A stretch of DNA of 64,000 nucleotides, taken from Eutypa lata (Eukaryota > Ascomycota > Sordariomycetes > Xylariales > Diatrypaceae). Shown piece after piece: positions 1 to 11,969 of the stretch (within the stretch, counting starts at the first letter, position 1; each line of letters opens with the position of its first letter). Made by a program: the position numbers and the translations under genes. Under the pieces are notes generated by a model, which saw nothing but the letters and a program-made list of their open reading frames with translations, was not told the DNA's origin and made no database searches. Where the stretch lies: NCBI GenBank assembly GCA_022661535.1, contig JAKULF010000008.1, forward strand, positions 2,294,001 to 2,358,000, read 5' to 3'.

Positions 1-193
1 GGTGTCGTAGTCTGCACTGCTCATTTTGCAAAGCGAAATATCAATGATTTGCAGCAGCTCGTCTTCGTTAATTGCTTGGATACTCTTCCAGAGTAAAAAG
101 ACCTCGAGATAATTGTCACTGAGAAAAGAAAATGAAACAGGGCCTAAGCTATCTTACAAGGGGTATGATAACAACTCATCTCCATCGCACTAC
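1..193. other. left edge, no gene recognised
   Basis: This stretch lies downstream of the SDR gene on the minus strand. I see no coding frame, RNA gene or repeat in it. Confidence 0.5.
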
Positions 194-1272
194 TTAGTAC
201 TCTGTGCGAAGTTCGGGATCAACATCCTTCAAGATCGCCATAATCTCCCCCCATACTTTCTTCCTTACCACGGCCGCATCAGCATCTGTCACAATCCTAC
301 CAGGACTAGCACATGCCATTAGCTCTATTCCTCAAATTTTCAGGACGAGGAGAAGAGAACTTACTCTGCGATAACCTCGTTCTCCAACCACTTGCCATGG
401 GTCTCCACTCCCTCCGCTGCAGCATGCAGAAGGGTTTTGCTCCCTTCCTCTATGGTTCTTGCAACCAAAGCCTGGACCAGCTTCAGGACCCACGGGGCCT
501 TCTCCCTGGTCAGGAGATCCGATTTGCAAAACCCAGGCGCCACAGCATTCACCACCACGAGCGGATCCCCGCGCTCATCGCGAGGCACGAACCGAGCCAT
601 CTCCATGGCGATGAAGATATCCATGAGCTTCGTGGCGCCGTATCGCTCGCCGGCACCGCCCGCGCCCTGGGACTTCTTCCACTGGTCGGGGTCGTTCAGG
701 ACGGGGAAAATGCGGTCGCTGTTGCGTTCGGGGAACTTGATCGACTTGTGTATGTCGCTTGCGAGCAAGGTCAGGTGCGGCCGCGTTGAAGGGTCGCGCT
801 CCCGCGTCCGCAGTAGCAAGGGGAGAAGTTGCAAGCTGAGCAGCGCTGTCGACAACACATTCACCTGAAGCCCTCTCTCCCACCCATCATTAGTGATTGC
901 GAACCCTCCCGATGCAAGTCCGGCATTCATGATGGCCATGTCGAGCCGGCCTCCCTCCTCAACGACATGTTTTCGCGCTTTAGCCGCAAAGGCTTGGACG
1001 CTAGCGAACGACTCAAGATCAATAAGCCATACGAGCACCTTCTTCTTGCCGGACGTGCCAGTGCTCGCTTCAATGCTAGATCTAGCCTCTTCACCCTTGG
1101 TAAGAGAGCGAACGCCCATGATTATCGTGCCGGCGCCTAGCGTCAAGGCATGTCGGGCGGCTTCCCGACCGAGGCCTGTGTTAGCGCCAGTGATGAGGAT
1201 GGTCTTGCCTGGGATGGCTGACGGAGGTGGTAGGGTTAGCTTGGTAAAGAGAAGGCCGTACAATCCACTCAT
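194..1272 (-). CDS. short-chain dehydrogenase/reductase (SDR), two exons
   Basis: Spliced model: exon 1 1272-365, intron 364-306 (59 nt, GTAAGT donor, CTAG acceptor), exon 2 305-194, giving 339 aa. An unspliced reading stops early at 361. The splice replaces that with a tail ending in RTEY that continues the SDR fold. Seen: NAD(P)-binding TGANTGLG at residues 28-35, NAG at 116-118, a catalytic Ser near 172 (LLASD) and YGATK at 211-215. This is the arrangement of the retinol-dehydrogenase-like fungal SDRs, which reduce or oxidise a carbonyl or alcohol on a small lipophilic substrate; the substrate cannot be told. The short hydrophobic N-terminus (GLYGLLFTKL) could be a membrane anchor. No pathway neighbours are visible, because it sits at the window edge. 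Confidence 0.85.
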
Positions 1273-1965
1273 GATGGTGGTTTATAGAGACCGTAGATCG
1301 AATGATCGTTGCAAGTTTCGAGAATGATACGTATTTCAGATGTTGCGGTCCTTGAATGTGAATCCGTGCATGGCAGAGGAGTACCCATTTGGAAATCTGG
1401 ATAAAACATGAAATAAATAGCTTATTAGTGATTCATGTATTGATCAAATGATCTGGAGCTATATCGGTGTCTCACTGGCTGAATGAACACAGCTTATGCC
1501 GGATACCTAGCGGAGGAATTGCCACCCGACGGATTATAATGTCCACTTAATAAAGGAACTCCGACATGGCGGAGCAACTCCAACCCGACCTGTCTACGGA
1601 TTGTATTGTTGTCATTAAGTCTTGACTCTCTCAGCACAACCTCCCTAGCTTTCCTATGATATATACACGATCTCAAACCTTGCCTCAATTATTTGTTATC
1701 AGTAATTGCAAGATATTTGAAGGCAGAAGGGGTACTATTTGGAGCTGATGCATAGGGTACGGAGATTATTTCTAATAGATACCCTGACTGTTTCTGTTTC
1801 ATATGCCAGCATTATGCAGCAGTTGCAGCGAGACAAGTAGTATACGATATATCTATATTTGGCCCTCTGGGGGCCCAAAACTCTTATTGAATTTCAAGAA
1901 TTATACAAGAGGTGTTTCTTATCAGGAATGTTGTGCTCATAACTGGTGACCACCTTTTTCGTTTT
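1273..1965. other. intergenic, AT-leaning, no gene seen
   Basis: Upstream region of the SDR gene. Short ORFs here have no domain signature or codon bias. It runs into the pol III-like unit at 1966-2110. Confidence 0.5.
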
Positions 1966-2110
1966 AAAAAAGTTGCCTGTTCGGGATTCGAACCCAAAAA
2001 AAAATAAGCGAAGGGTGCAGGGGTCCCAGGGAAGTGGGAAAGGAGTAGAACAGAGAGATGAAGAATGTGTAAAGACGGTCCGCGTTGCGGAACCGCTGCA
2101 CCATTGGGTC
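1966..2110 (-). repeat. pol III transcription-unit relic (tRNA-derived SINE or decayed tRNA)
   Basis: Read on the minus strand, an A-box match (TGGTGCAGCGG, 2103-2093) is followed about 98 nt later by a perfect B-box (GGTTCGAATCC, 1994-1984) and then by a T6 run (1971-1966), the classical RNA polymerase III terminator. The T-arm GGG/TTCGAAT/CCC folds. The 7 nt before U8 (GACCCAA) do not pair with the 3' end (CAGGCAAC), and the A-to-B distance is too long for an ordinary tRNA. A tRNA-derived SINE or a decayed tRNA therefore fits better than a working tRNA gene. Confidence 0.5.
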
Positions 2111-3543
2111 TAAAGTCTTAGCTACTTCGCTGAAAATTTATACTTTAATTTTGCCTTATATGGTCGACGCCGGCTAGAATATGCGTACCTAGAGGTAAAG
2201 CCTTAGTTACTCCGTAGCTCCTTTATTGCAACTGCCACAAGTCCTTACGCTGGCCTGCGGACCTCACTACTTGTAGGTGTATTATTCATAGTACCCTCTG
2301 TTAGATGAATCAAATATTTTTCAACTCGTGCACCTGAGCAACACATGAAAACGCAAAATAGACTGAAGAGCTGAAGCGAGAACACGAGCAGGCCGTATGA
2401 GGCTATTTATTGCTCGTGCCTAGGCAGCGTTGAAGGGTCACCGTTCAACGAACCCTGTCTACGCCCATATCTGGCTGGCCTTGGTGAACACAAATTTATA
2501 AAAACCGAATTCACTAACTACTTGGTAAGTATATAAATCTCTTGTTACTAAAACCAGGTAATGATCTATCGCACTACATTCTATACCGACTCCGTAGTAG
2601 CCCGCCTTTCCTTCCCAGCTTTTATTTTCTGATCGGAAAATGATCTACTTGCCCCCTATCACCTAGTTGAAGCTATGAATATCTCGCGGCGAGGCCGGAG
2701 GAAGAGCCTCTGCTTGCTCGATTGCCTCCGATGTGCCATTTTCCTTGCCAGAGAAATCCGGGGGGGGGGGGGGACGTGTCGCTCCCCAGTGGCAACTCTG
2801 TCTTAGCGGAAGTCATAATAGTAGTAATGTTTGACATCATAAGGGCTAACATAAAGTACAATGCGATAGACAGTCGTGGAAATTCAGCTGGAGGTCATTG
2901 CGAACAGCCAATAAAAGTTCCATTGCTAGATATTTATAAAATACTGATAACTAATATAGTACTGAGGATATATAAGGCTGACACTAAAAGAAAAGGGAGA
3001 GCCAAGTGACAACGGGAAGCTCTATCGTGCTGTATTGTCGAGTCGAATCTCGGAGCTGGTTATGGTGTAAGTGGCAAGCGGGTTGACCTTTAACCCGTCT
3101 CCGGACTAGGTAGTCCGGTGATTGGTAATTTTGCACTTTAACGGAGTTAAAAACCTGGCGATTTGCTTTTTGCTAGGTAGCTGAGAAGTGCAGGCTATCC
3201 GTCTTACTATGAAAAGAGAGTCTATCTGAAATGGGGCTGTGGCGGCGCGTAGTTAAACGTTAACCCCGTCGCCAAAAGCAAGTCTCGCGTGGCTTCTGCA
3301 GACCAGCGGGCGATAGGGCGAATCTAATCCTACACATGCATGCAGGTCTGCTTTGTGGTGGTAGATTCGATTCCAACCTTTACACATCAAGTTAGAGCGT
3401 CAATATATGTAAGAAATAACCTTGCAAGATGCGCATTCGTATCTTAACGTCAGTTTTTTTTTTTCTTTTTTTCTTTTTTCAATCTTAACTCCGCCCATTT
3501 GATATTTGTAGCTTTCCAGGTCACGGCGAATGCGATCTGAAAT
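2111..3543. other. intergenic region upstream of the transcription factor
   Basis: It contains a G14 homopolymer (2760-2773), a T-rich tract (3453-3478) and, around 3042-3383, two further B-box-like strings (GTCGAATCTC; GATTCGATTCC) with short inverted repeats, possibly an eroded repeat. No coding frame is supported. Confidence 0.4.
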
Positions 3544-6345
3544 ATGATGAAGGCGACCATTCGTACAATGTCGCAATTGACCTCCCCGCTCGACCCTGTT
3601 GTGGGACCTGTTTTGGCCTGTGTACATTGTGCGAAGTCCAAGGCCAAGTGTGATCGAAAGGTAATAAAAATAAATAAAAATAAGATGAGTACTGAAGCAA
3701 GAGGGCATAGGGCTGAGTTGTATTGCATATTAGATACCGTGCGGGCGATGCGTGGGGAAGAAACTCACCTGCCAAACGAGAGTGTCACAACGAGGAGCAG
3801 GGCGTTCATCATTCCATAATAGATCGAAAGTACCACCATCCAGCAGAAGTACTAACCCCGATGTGAACCCTGATGCCATAGAACCTGAAGAGAGCAACGA
3901 TATCAACGCCACCAATCAAGCTGCTAAAGCAACAACCGCAACTACAACAGCACCGGAAGACCAAACAATTCACGGCATCTATATGGATTGGAGTCATAAT
4001 TCTGAGGGATTTTGGGCTGGTGCTCGCCAAAGGAACACAACGGACGCCACCCAGAAAGATAGATTTTTGGCCCAACTAGTCACGGCTGCATCGGGTGCGG
4101 GTGAAAGCTACCTACCCAACACCTCTCGCTCGACTACATTCATGCCACAGGGGCTGTTCCCTACTAATGACCCCTTTGACTTCCCTACCCCAACCAGAGC
4201 ACAATCGCCAGTGACACAGATAGCAGTAGATCCATGGAAGGACCCAGGGTTTACTATAACACCGGACACCTTCACAAGATATCCTAATAATGACGATGCT
4301 ATGGAGGACGTCGTCCCGACAACATCGTCGTTGCCCTGGCTAGAGAGCTGGCCGCTCTTCCAGTGCAACCCAGTCATACCATCGTCGGCGTGTGCTCCCA
4401 CAGGCGCTCTCCACGTTAAGAACTTGCAGGCCTTGCTCAAGGATGGCAATATATGGATGAAAAAGGCCCGATCGGTCGAGTCGAAAACCGCTGTTGAGCC
4501 TCTTCTACCGAGTACTAGAGAGAAGCTGATAGCTGTTCTGCAGGCCCTCTTCAACGAGGCCCAGCAGCTTTATGGGCTGCAAGACCGGGTCGGATCATCT
4601 GTTCTCGTGCTGCCGCCGCCCTCCGAGCTAGATTCATTATTCAGGGCCTATGTCGACTACTGCGAATCGCATTACCCCTTTATCCCGACGGCATCCATGA
4701 AGACCAATAAGCTCATAGAAGGCAGAAACACCATCATCTCGAGTATGGTTCTAATTATGATGCTGGCTGCCGCCGCCATGACCGCCGGGACGGGCGACGC
4801 ATGCCACCAAATTGCACATGGCCTGGTGGAGATCTGCCGCACTGCGCTACGGAGTCGCATCGACCAAAATATCAAGCTAATGTCCGATCCTGGAGTATTG
4901 CAGTGTGCTCTACTGCTTACCATCGTAGCCGTCTGGAGTGGCGACAAATGGCAGATGGATGTAAGTCTTGAAAGAAAAATCTTTGAATGGCTCTTGTAAG
5001 ACGGTTCTTGAATTGATCTTTCTATCTCCGCAGATTGCCATTTATCAGAAGGCGATGTTCTTAGAGGTGATTGGGTCCCTACCCCCGGTCCTGATTGGCA
5101 GTTCTGACTGTTTAGATGTATCTGAAAGCTGGCCTTCACGCCCACAGAGATGCCCAGGTGGCTCGGTTAGAATCCTCCAGCGACGTCGGCCATTGTTGGG
5201 AGATATGGAAAGAGCAAGAGAGAGCAAACAGGTAAGACTCCTTCCCACCTAGTACTTCAAAGAGTGCCAGAGAGGGGTTGACCAGTAAATCTGGGAACAG
5301 GACTACATATTCCTGGCTGATTCTTGACCATGAGACATGTCTTTTTCAAGATATGCCATCTACGTCGTTCCTCTCCATCGCCAATCTCAACACGCCGATT
5401 CCGAGTCCAGATGCCACTTGGAACGCTCCATCTGCCAAACATTGGATGCAGGATACGTTACCATCCCCCGGACTGTATAGCGCTAGCATCCCTCCATCTG
5501 TAAATGAGTGGGTGGGTTGTTTCTTGGAGACTAACGATGTCAGCAAGATGACTCACGTCTCACCTATCACGCTGCGGCTATTGCTCTGTCATCTTCAGAA
5601 TCAAGTGATCCAGCTGCGCTCCAGCATCGACGTAATTCTGAGTAGAGGCCAGCCTCACAAAGGACCCCGGCACACTTCCATTGCTCTGCTCTCGTTACAG
5701 GTGCAGGAGGCCCAAGAATTGCTACAGAAGTGGTACGATCTCGCCAAGACACTGGGGCCAAGTGAGGCGGCTTCCACTGCAGCAGCCGCCAATATGATAT
5801 TGTATCATCTTATCGTGCTCAACACGATGGTAAGTTTCCCGGAAATAGAGCGTCTAGCTCGCGGCAGCAAAGACGACCCACGTTCCAAATCGCCAAGTCC
5901 CTCTCGTTCGGAGCGGGCCTACCATTTGGAGAACACGAGAGAGATATACTTCCACTGCGGTCAGGTCCTTCGCCATATCCGTTCTATCCCAGAGCCGGCT
6001 CGTCCGCCATGGTGGGCTGGGGCTACGTACCGTGTGGCGCTGATTGCTTGGGCTAATGGTACGGGTAGTGCTGACGTGAATGGTGGCGAGCTGGGCGCAC
6101 AGGGGACACTGCCGCTGGATGTACTGCCGGCTGAACATACCTCCATTGTGGCATACTTGAACCGCCAGGGAGGGATTCCTGTATTCTCCGACTCGACAGG
6201 CTCCACAATATCTCTAGGAGATTCGGTTGGGGTCTTGCGTCACTGCGCTCGCTCTTTGGACACGGGTATCAAGACTAAATTCACTCACGGCATTCAACGA
6301 AAGTTACTAACAATGGCAAATCGGTGGGAGGGTAGAAATTCCTGA
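3544..6345 (+). CDS. Zn2Cys6 fungal transcription factor, five exons
   Basis: Exons 3544-3660, 3734-4960, 5034-5066, 5116-5231 and 5301-6345 give 845 aa. The binuclear zinc cluster is complete only after removal of intron 1: Cys26, 29, 36 from exon 1 and Cys42, 45, 52 from exon 2 (C-x2-C-x6-C-x5-C-x2-C-x6-C, ending at KKLTC). Next comes a low-complexity linker, then a region matching the fungal-specific TF middle domain (FRAYVDYCESHYPFIP, about residues 305-320; YLKAGLHAHRDAQVARLE after intron 3; YSWLILDHE in exon 5). Exon 3 is only 33 nt. The class binds CGG-type DNA half-sites in the nucleus and activates or represses target genes. The targets are unknown, and no biosynthetic cluster adjoins it. 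Two ATGs start the frame (3544, 3547). Confidence 0.85.
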
Positions 6346-7076
6346 AGCCTTTTTAGGCTAGTCGATATTTAGATTACGGTTTGCGTTTATTATGTTCAGC
6401 ATATACGGGTATGCCATTTTATCAGGTTATGTGCAGGATAGGAGTATGGTTGAACCCTAGATCTAGAGAAGTGAATCAACCATCTGAATAGCAACTTTAG
6501 TCACATGAGCCTTCATTAAAGGAACTTTTGATTAAATCAATTGTTGTTTAAGTACGTCATGTTGATAAGGCTCTGCGAGATAATTGGTTCCTACTTTCCA
6601 TATTGGAAGATATTATGTCTTGATACCAACGTAGCATCTCAACACCCCCCCCCCCCCCCTCCTTTCTTTTTCATTCTTTTCTCTGCTGCGACGGTATGAC
6701 CTGTATCCTGATATAAAAGCTCCCGAGTGCGCATGAACTCTCTTTCCTTTCTGTTTCTGTTCTTGATCAATCTATTCTCATTTTCAAATATTCGCAAACA
6801 GGCCCAGTTACTACTACATATATCCATTTTACTCTGTAAACTAGAGCTCGCCTTTCTCTTCTCGCAGACCGTGGTGAAATAAATATTCTCAAAACTCCTG
6901 CAGGTCATTAGTGTCACCATATTGGCATCATTTATTGACCACAGGACGAGTAAGTCCTCGGTTTCCTTATTGAATATAGGACCACCTAAGAAGTCTCATT
7001 CATCATCTTTTCTTATATCCCCGGACAGATCACTAAATATCAAAGTAGCTATAATATTCGAAGGACAGCATTAGTA
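6346..7076. other. intergenic, C15 homopolymer
   Basis: 3' flank of the transcription factor and upstream region of the caspase pseudogene. A C15 run lies at 6645-6659 and is followed by a pyrimidine-rich tract. No gene seen. Confidence 0.5.
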
Positions 7077-7330
7077 ATGATGGATGAAGAGCAAAGCAGC
7101 TCGAGGAAATGGGCCGTGCTAATCGGAATCGACTGCTACATTCCCGGCTTAACACGGCATACTGCAAAGGCAACGCCTTTGGCTGGTTGTGTCAACGATA
7201 TCGGACTCGTTCACGACTATCTTGTCAACAAACAAAGCTTCCAGAAGTCAAACATCGAAAGACTTACGGCGACATGGCTACATGGTACAGCAAAGAGTGG
7301 TATATATAATAAGGATGGATCACTCATTCC

Positions 7331-7350
7331 TAGGCTAACAAGTAACACAA
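7331..7350 (+). repeat. left terminal inverted repeat of the hAT-like relic
   Basis: It pairs with 9269-9288. Its differences from the right end are T for C at position 1 and A for G at three positions, the direction expected of C-to-T mutation on either strand. Confidence 0.85.
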
Positions 7351-9268
7351 CACAAATCACCGTATATACACCGATTGATATATACCATCTTAATCAACTT
7401 ATTAATATCGACTTTTTCCGATTAAGGTTTTTAAATGAATGATTTTAAACCGAATAATTTCGATTAAATTATAATTTATATCGTATTTTTTAAAAAAATA
7501 AATTATTTTTTAAATTATATAAACTTTTAAATTTATATATATATAATATTAAATATATTATATTTTATATAATAAATATAAAAATACTTTATATATATAA
7601 TATATTAATTAATTTATATTAAATATTAATATAAATTATTTAAAAAGTATAAGATAAATAAATTTAAATAAAATTAATTTTTATATAAATCGAATTTTTT
7701 TTAAAAAAATCGAAATTATAAAAAGTTTATTTTCGATATTATAATTATTATAACGTAATGTAATTAAAAAAATAAAAAACATTATATATTTTTAATTTAT
7801 AATAATAATTAAAAACTTATTAAAATTATATATATAAAGTTTATTTATTTTATTTATTTAAAATAAAATAAAACTTTTATTTTTTATTAATATTATTAAA
7901 TTATTATTATTAAGTTTATTATTATTATTTTTATTATAATATTTTATTATTCGTTATAAATATATATTAACGTTTATTTTATTATTAAACTTTAACTTTT
8001 ATTTATTATATACGATTTAATTAATCGTTTTATATAATTTCGTAATTATATATATTATATTATTTATATTTATATAATTTATAATTAATTATTTTAATAT
8101 AAAAAGAATATTATAATAAATTAATATATATAAATTATTCTTTTATAATTATTTATATAAATAATAATAAATTTAATATTATTATAATCGTTAATATTAT
8201 AATAATAATTAATTTTATTTTTATTATTAATAATTAAAAAAGTAAAAAATATTATATTTTTTTAATTTAAAATAATAATTAAAAATTTATTAAAATTATA
8301 TATATAAAGTTTATTTATTATATTTATTATTAAACGTATTAATAAAAGAATTTCTTTTTTAAACGAAGAATTTTTTTTATAAAATAAAAGTTAATATAAT
8401 TAATTTAATTTTTAAAGCTTTTTTATTTATTTAACTTTTAAAAAACTTTTTATTTATTAAAATTTAAACTTATAATTATTATATATAAAATAATTAAGTT
8501 ATTAAAATTAATTTATAATTAATTTATAATTAAATTTTATATTATTAATTATAATTTATTTTTAAATTATAAGTTTTATTATTATTTAAATTATAAATTT
8601 AAAAGTTTAAAAATTTATAAATTATTTTATAAATTATTTTATAAATTTATAAATTATAAATTATAAAGTTATAAGTTTATAAATAACTTATAAAAAAAAT
8701 ACATTTAATTAATTTTAATTATAAGTTATATATAAGTTTTTAAAAAATAAATAAATAAATTTATAATTAAATTAAATTAATTACGTATTTAATAATTAAT
8801 TAATAATTATTTAATAACGTAATTAATAACGTAATTTAATAATTTAAATTTAATATAAAATAACTTTTAATTAAAATTAACGTTAATATATATATATAAA
8901 TATTAAATATAACTTAATAAATTTATTATTAATAAGTAATTTATTTAACATCGTTATTATCGAAATATTAAAAATATTTATTAAGCTTTAAAATTAATAA
9001 ATAATTCGTAAAATTAACGTCGAAAGATATAAAGCTTCGAAATGGCAAATAATCCGTAAGGTTAATAACGATATAATTAAGATATTAAAAAACAAAGTTA
9101 TAATAACTATTTTCGGCTTTACTTTAACCTTTGTCATACCCCGGTCATCTATACAACACGTATAATACATTATGCAATATGTCCATTTTCGTCCACCATA
9201 ACTTACCAAATCAAAGGTACCGGTGCATTATAAATAACGCAACTTACATAATCAGGTGGTGAAGTATA

Positions 9269-9288
9269 TTGCGTTACTTGCCAGCCTG
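9269..9288 (-). repeat. right terminal inverted repeat of the hAT-like relic
   Basis: The reverse complement begins CAGGCTGGCAAG and is the better-preserved end. It is followed directly by the target duplication at 9289-9296. Confidence 0.85.
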
Positions 9289-11344
9289 CTTATTCCTGGA
9301 ACCCCTATAGAGCCTGTCGAGGAACGCGATAAATGGCCACCGTACGAGAACATGATCCTGGCCCTAAACGGGGTTGCAGATAAAGCTTAGAGTGGCGATA
9401 TTGTTTACATACATTATTCCGGGCATAGTGGACGAGCTATAACATTGATCCCGAGCATCAAGGAATCCAATCCGTACGTCCCGATCGCCCTGGTGTCGAT
9501 GAAGCCCTCATTCCTGTGGATTTCAATCTCGGGGGTCGATACTTACGTGACTTCGAGATTGCTGTCCTACTCAACAAAATGGCTAAGAAGAAGTTGTTCG
9601 TGACCATCGTCTTAGATTGTTGTCATTCGGGTGGTGCAACAAGAAATCTCACAACTGAGGCTACTATTCGAAAAATTGCTGGCGTCGATGAGCATGGTAT
9701 AGATTGGGTCCAGCTGAGCACCGATAAGTCAGTAATCAGTCAGGGAGAAATCGAGTCTATCATGATGCCAGGATTCTGGCTCCGTGCCCAGACCGCGAAG
9801 GATCCCTGGTTAACGCGTTATGGTCACACATTGATTGCCGCATGTCTTCCTCATCAATTGGCCAACGAATATTTCCTAGAATATGATGAACAGCATCACC
9901 AAGTAACCCGGAGAGACTCTACAGCTAATGGAAAAAGACATGGACTTCTCACCTATTTCCTCATCACGAATCTCCTAGACGCACCCGGAAAATTAACCCA
10001 CCTAGCGTTATGTAGGAGAGTAAGCGAAATCATCCAAAACTTCACGGATGAAAGGGGACTATCAAGCCAGGTTCCGCTATTGATGGGAAACAGCGGTAGT
10101 CTTCTTTTCCTTGATGAGATAATCGACTTCGATTACGGCATCCCCATCAAGTGGGTAGGCCCTACAAATGTGGTTTTGCGAGCGGGCTCGGCAGAAGGAG
10201 TATGCGAAGGCGACATCTACGGGATATATGGTTGGGAGGTCAGTAATTACAATGATCCCAGCTTGCTATTGGCAACGGCTCGAGTGACCGGAGTTCGTGG
10301 ATTGGAGTCAGATGCCACATTTGATCCAGGGCACCGCTCAAGCGAGATACAGATTGGCAGTAGTGCCCGCCTCACGGAAAGAGGTATCCCACAACTACAA
10401 GTATATCTACAGCTTTAACCTCAAGCCCATGGCTCAGGAGAGCCTCATTTAGAGCTGAGTCAAGTATTAAAATCTTCACTTCCGGAATTATGTGGGGATA
10501 TTGCCCAATTCCACCTTGTCGCTGAAAATGACCACGGTTTCGATAACAACCCCGGAACGGGAGTCTTGCACTACTATGTCACAATGAACAACCAAGGCCT
10601 ATACGAACTGCGAGATACAGAGCAAGTTGCGATTCCAGCACTGAGGCCCTACAACTCTGTACAGCAATTACTGGGGACTGTAAAGCACATGAGCAAATTT
10701 CAGTACTTTCGGAGTCTTCGTAATCATGTACCTCTAGCACCTTCACATGATTTCGAGTTTGGTGCGTTTGACAGGGGTGGGTATCTAAATGCCGACTATA
10801 GTACTTCGCTAACATTTCACTAGCACGCTACAAAGTGACTGACGGTGTCATGGAAATACGGCATGGAAATCGACAAACGATAGGGTTTAAAAACGAAACT
10901 AACGTTCCACTGTACCTATCAGTCCTGTTGTTTGATTCTGTGTGGGGTATTTCACAAGTCTTCCCTATTGATAAGGATTGTGAAGAAGTCGACTGGAAAA
11001 AGCAATTCTTTTTCGAGATAGACTTCGACTTCCCCCACGACATTTTTTCAGATTCAAGTGTTTCAGACCTATGCGTATTTGAGACGCTTAAGGCCTTTGT
11101 CACCACCAAGCCGGCTTCATTCCGATCCCTAGAGACAGGAGGGGTTGGCCAACAGTCAGGAATGGGCAGGTCGGCCAGTCGAACCTTCACCAGCACCGAT
11201 ATTGACCTACGGCATACTTTGGCTACATTTGACAAGCCTCAGGATTGGACTGTGCGTGGGTTAAATGAAGAGACAAGATCATTTCGCAAGCGCCCTGGAA
11301 GGCCGGTTCGTAGAAGTGGAACAGCAGACATGGCAAACTCTTGA

Positions 11345-11969
11345 TACCATGATAAAAATTCTCCCTCGTTCATAATGGAATGTTTGGAGAACCTCATGGT
11401 AGTTCATCAAGACAGGGCAAAGCTGTCGCGAGCTAGAAGAGAGATGGGCCGGTCGTGTAGCTTCTAAACACGAGCGAATAGTTGAAAGTATCAAATTGGG
11501 AGGGTAAAGGATTGGTAATCACACCACCAATAAGCTAGTTTTCAAGTAGGGAATCGGGACTTAGGGCCAGACCCCTGGTGGGAGTCGGATTTTCTGTTTT
11601 CGTAATTCCTTTCTTTCCTTTACGTAGCTTCAACAGCTATATAGCCCTCGAGATTAACTATCACCTTGAATATATTTTCTTTATATAATGTAATAATAGT
11701 TGTTACTTACGTTTGTTTTATTTTAATTGTTTAAATAATAATAATACTTATAAAATAAATGATATATATAAAAAAGGCTAAAGCAATTAAGTTAACAGTT
11801 CAAGACGGTTAACGTAACTAAAGCGTGCACTTCCGACACGGCCTCCGCATCCAGACTCGCGCCTCGCCGAACTGCTCATTCTTAACGGCCACCCGTTCAA
11901 GAATCACTTGGTGTACTTTGTGCACGTCGGCACCGTCATCGCAAACGCAAGGTGCTGGTGATGTGCCTG
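11345..11969. other. intergenic between two convergent genes
   Basis: 3' flank of the caspase pseudogene, an AT-rich tract (about 11690-11780), then a GC-richer 150 bp (11820-11969) abutting the HET gene's stop. In that part a plus frame reads coding-like for about 40 codons (SRLAELLILNGHPFKNHL) without a start, possibly a gene fragment. Confidence 0.4.

Larger units (their letters stand above)
7331..9288. mobile_element. hAT-like DNA transposon relic, heavily RIP-mutated
   Basis: Left end TAGGCTAACAAGTAACACAA (7331-7350) and the reverse complement of the right end CAGGCTGGCAAGTAACGCAA (9269-9288) match at 16 of 20 positions; the four differences are all transitions. Flanking direct repeats are CTCATTCC (7323-7330) and CTTATTCC (9289-9296), an 8-bp target duplication with one C-to-T change. 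TIRs beginning CAGG and an 8-bp duplication are hallmarks of the hAT superfamily. The interior, about 7440-9110, is almost pure A and T with remaining C mostly in CG or CTT and very few CA, so no transposase can be read. It sits inside the caspase-like gene. Confidence 0.85.
7077..11344 (+). pseudogene. caspase-domain (peptidase C14) gene broken by a transposon
   Basis: 5' part 7077-7330: KWAVLIGIDCY opening of the p20 fold. 3' part from 9289: IVYIHYSGHSG with the catalytic His (9403-9435) and VLDCCHSGG with the catalytic Cys codon at 9621-9623. After an apparent 47-nt intron (10777-10823, GTGGGT...TAG) comes a C-terminal module with DGVMEIRHG and ISQVFPIDKD, as in large fungal caspase-like proteins. 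Removing 7331-9288 plus one target copy rejoins the frame as DGSLIP-GTPIEPVEER. Further damage: TAG at 9388 in the p20 region, a frameshift between about 9430 and 9500, and TAA at 10416 after which the same frame stays open. The family cleaves after basic or acidic residues and is tied to cell death and protein quality control. This copy cannot make a full protein. Confidence 0.8.

Noticed and set aside
1972..2110. A working tRNA gene (minus)
   Set aside because: The B-box and terminator are good, but the acceptor stem does not pair and the interior is too long, so it is listed as a relic only.
7440..9110. Mitochondrial insertion or centromeric AT block
   Set aside because: The defined inverted ends and target duplication, and the loss of CA, explain it as a RIP-mutated transposon.
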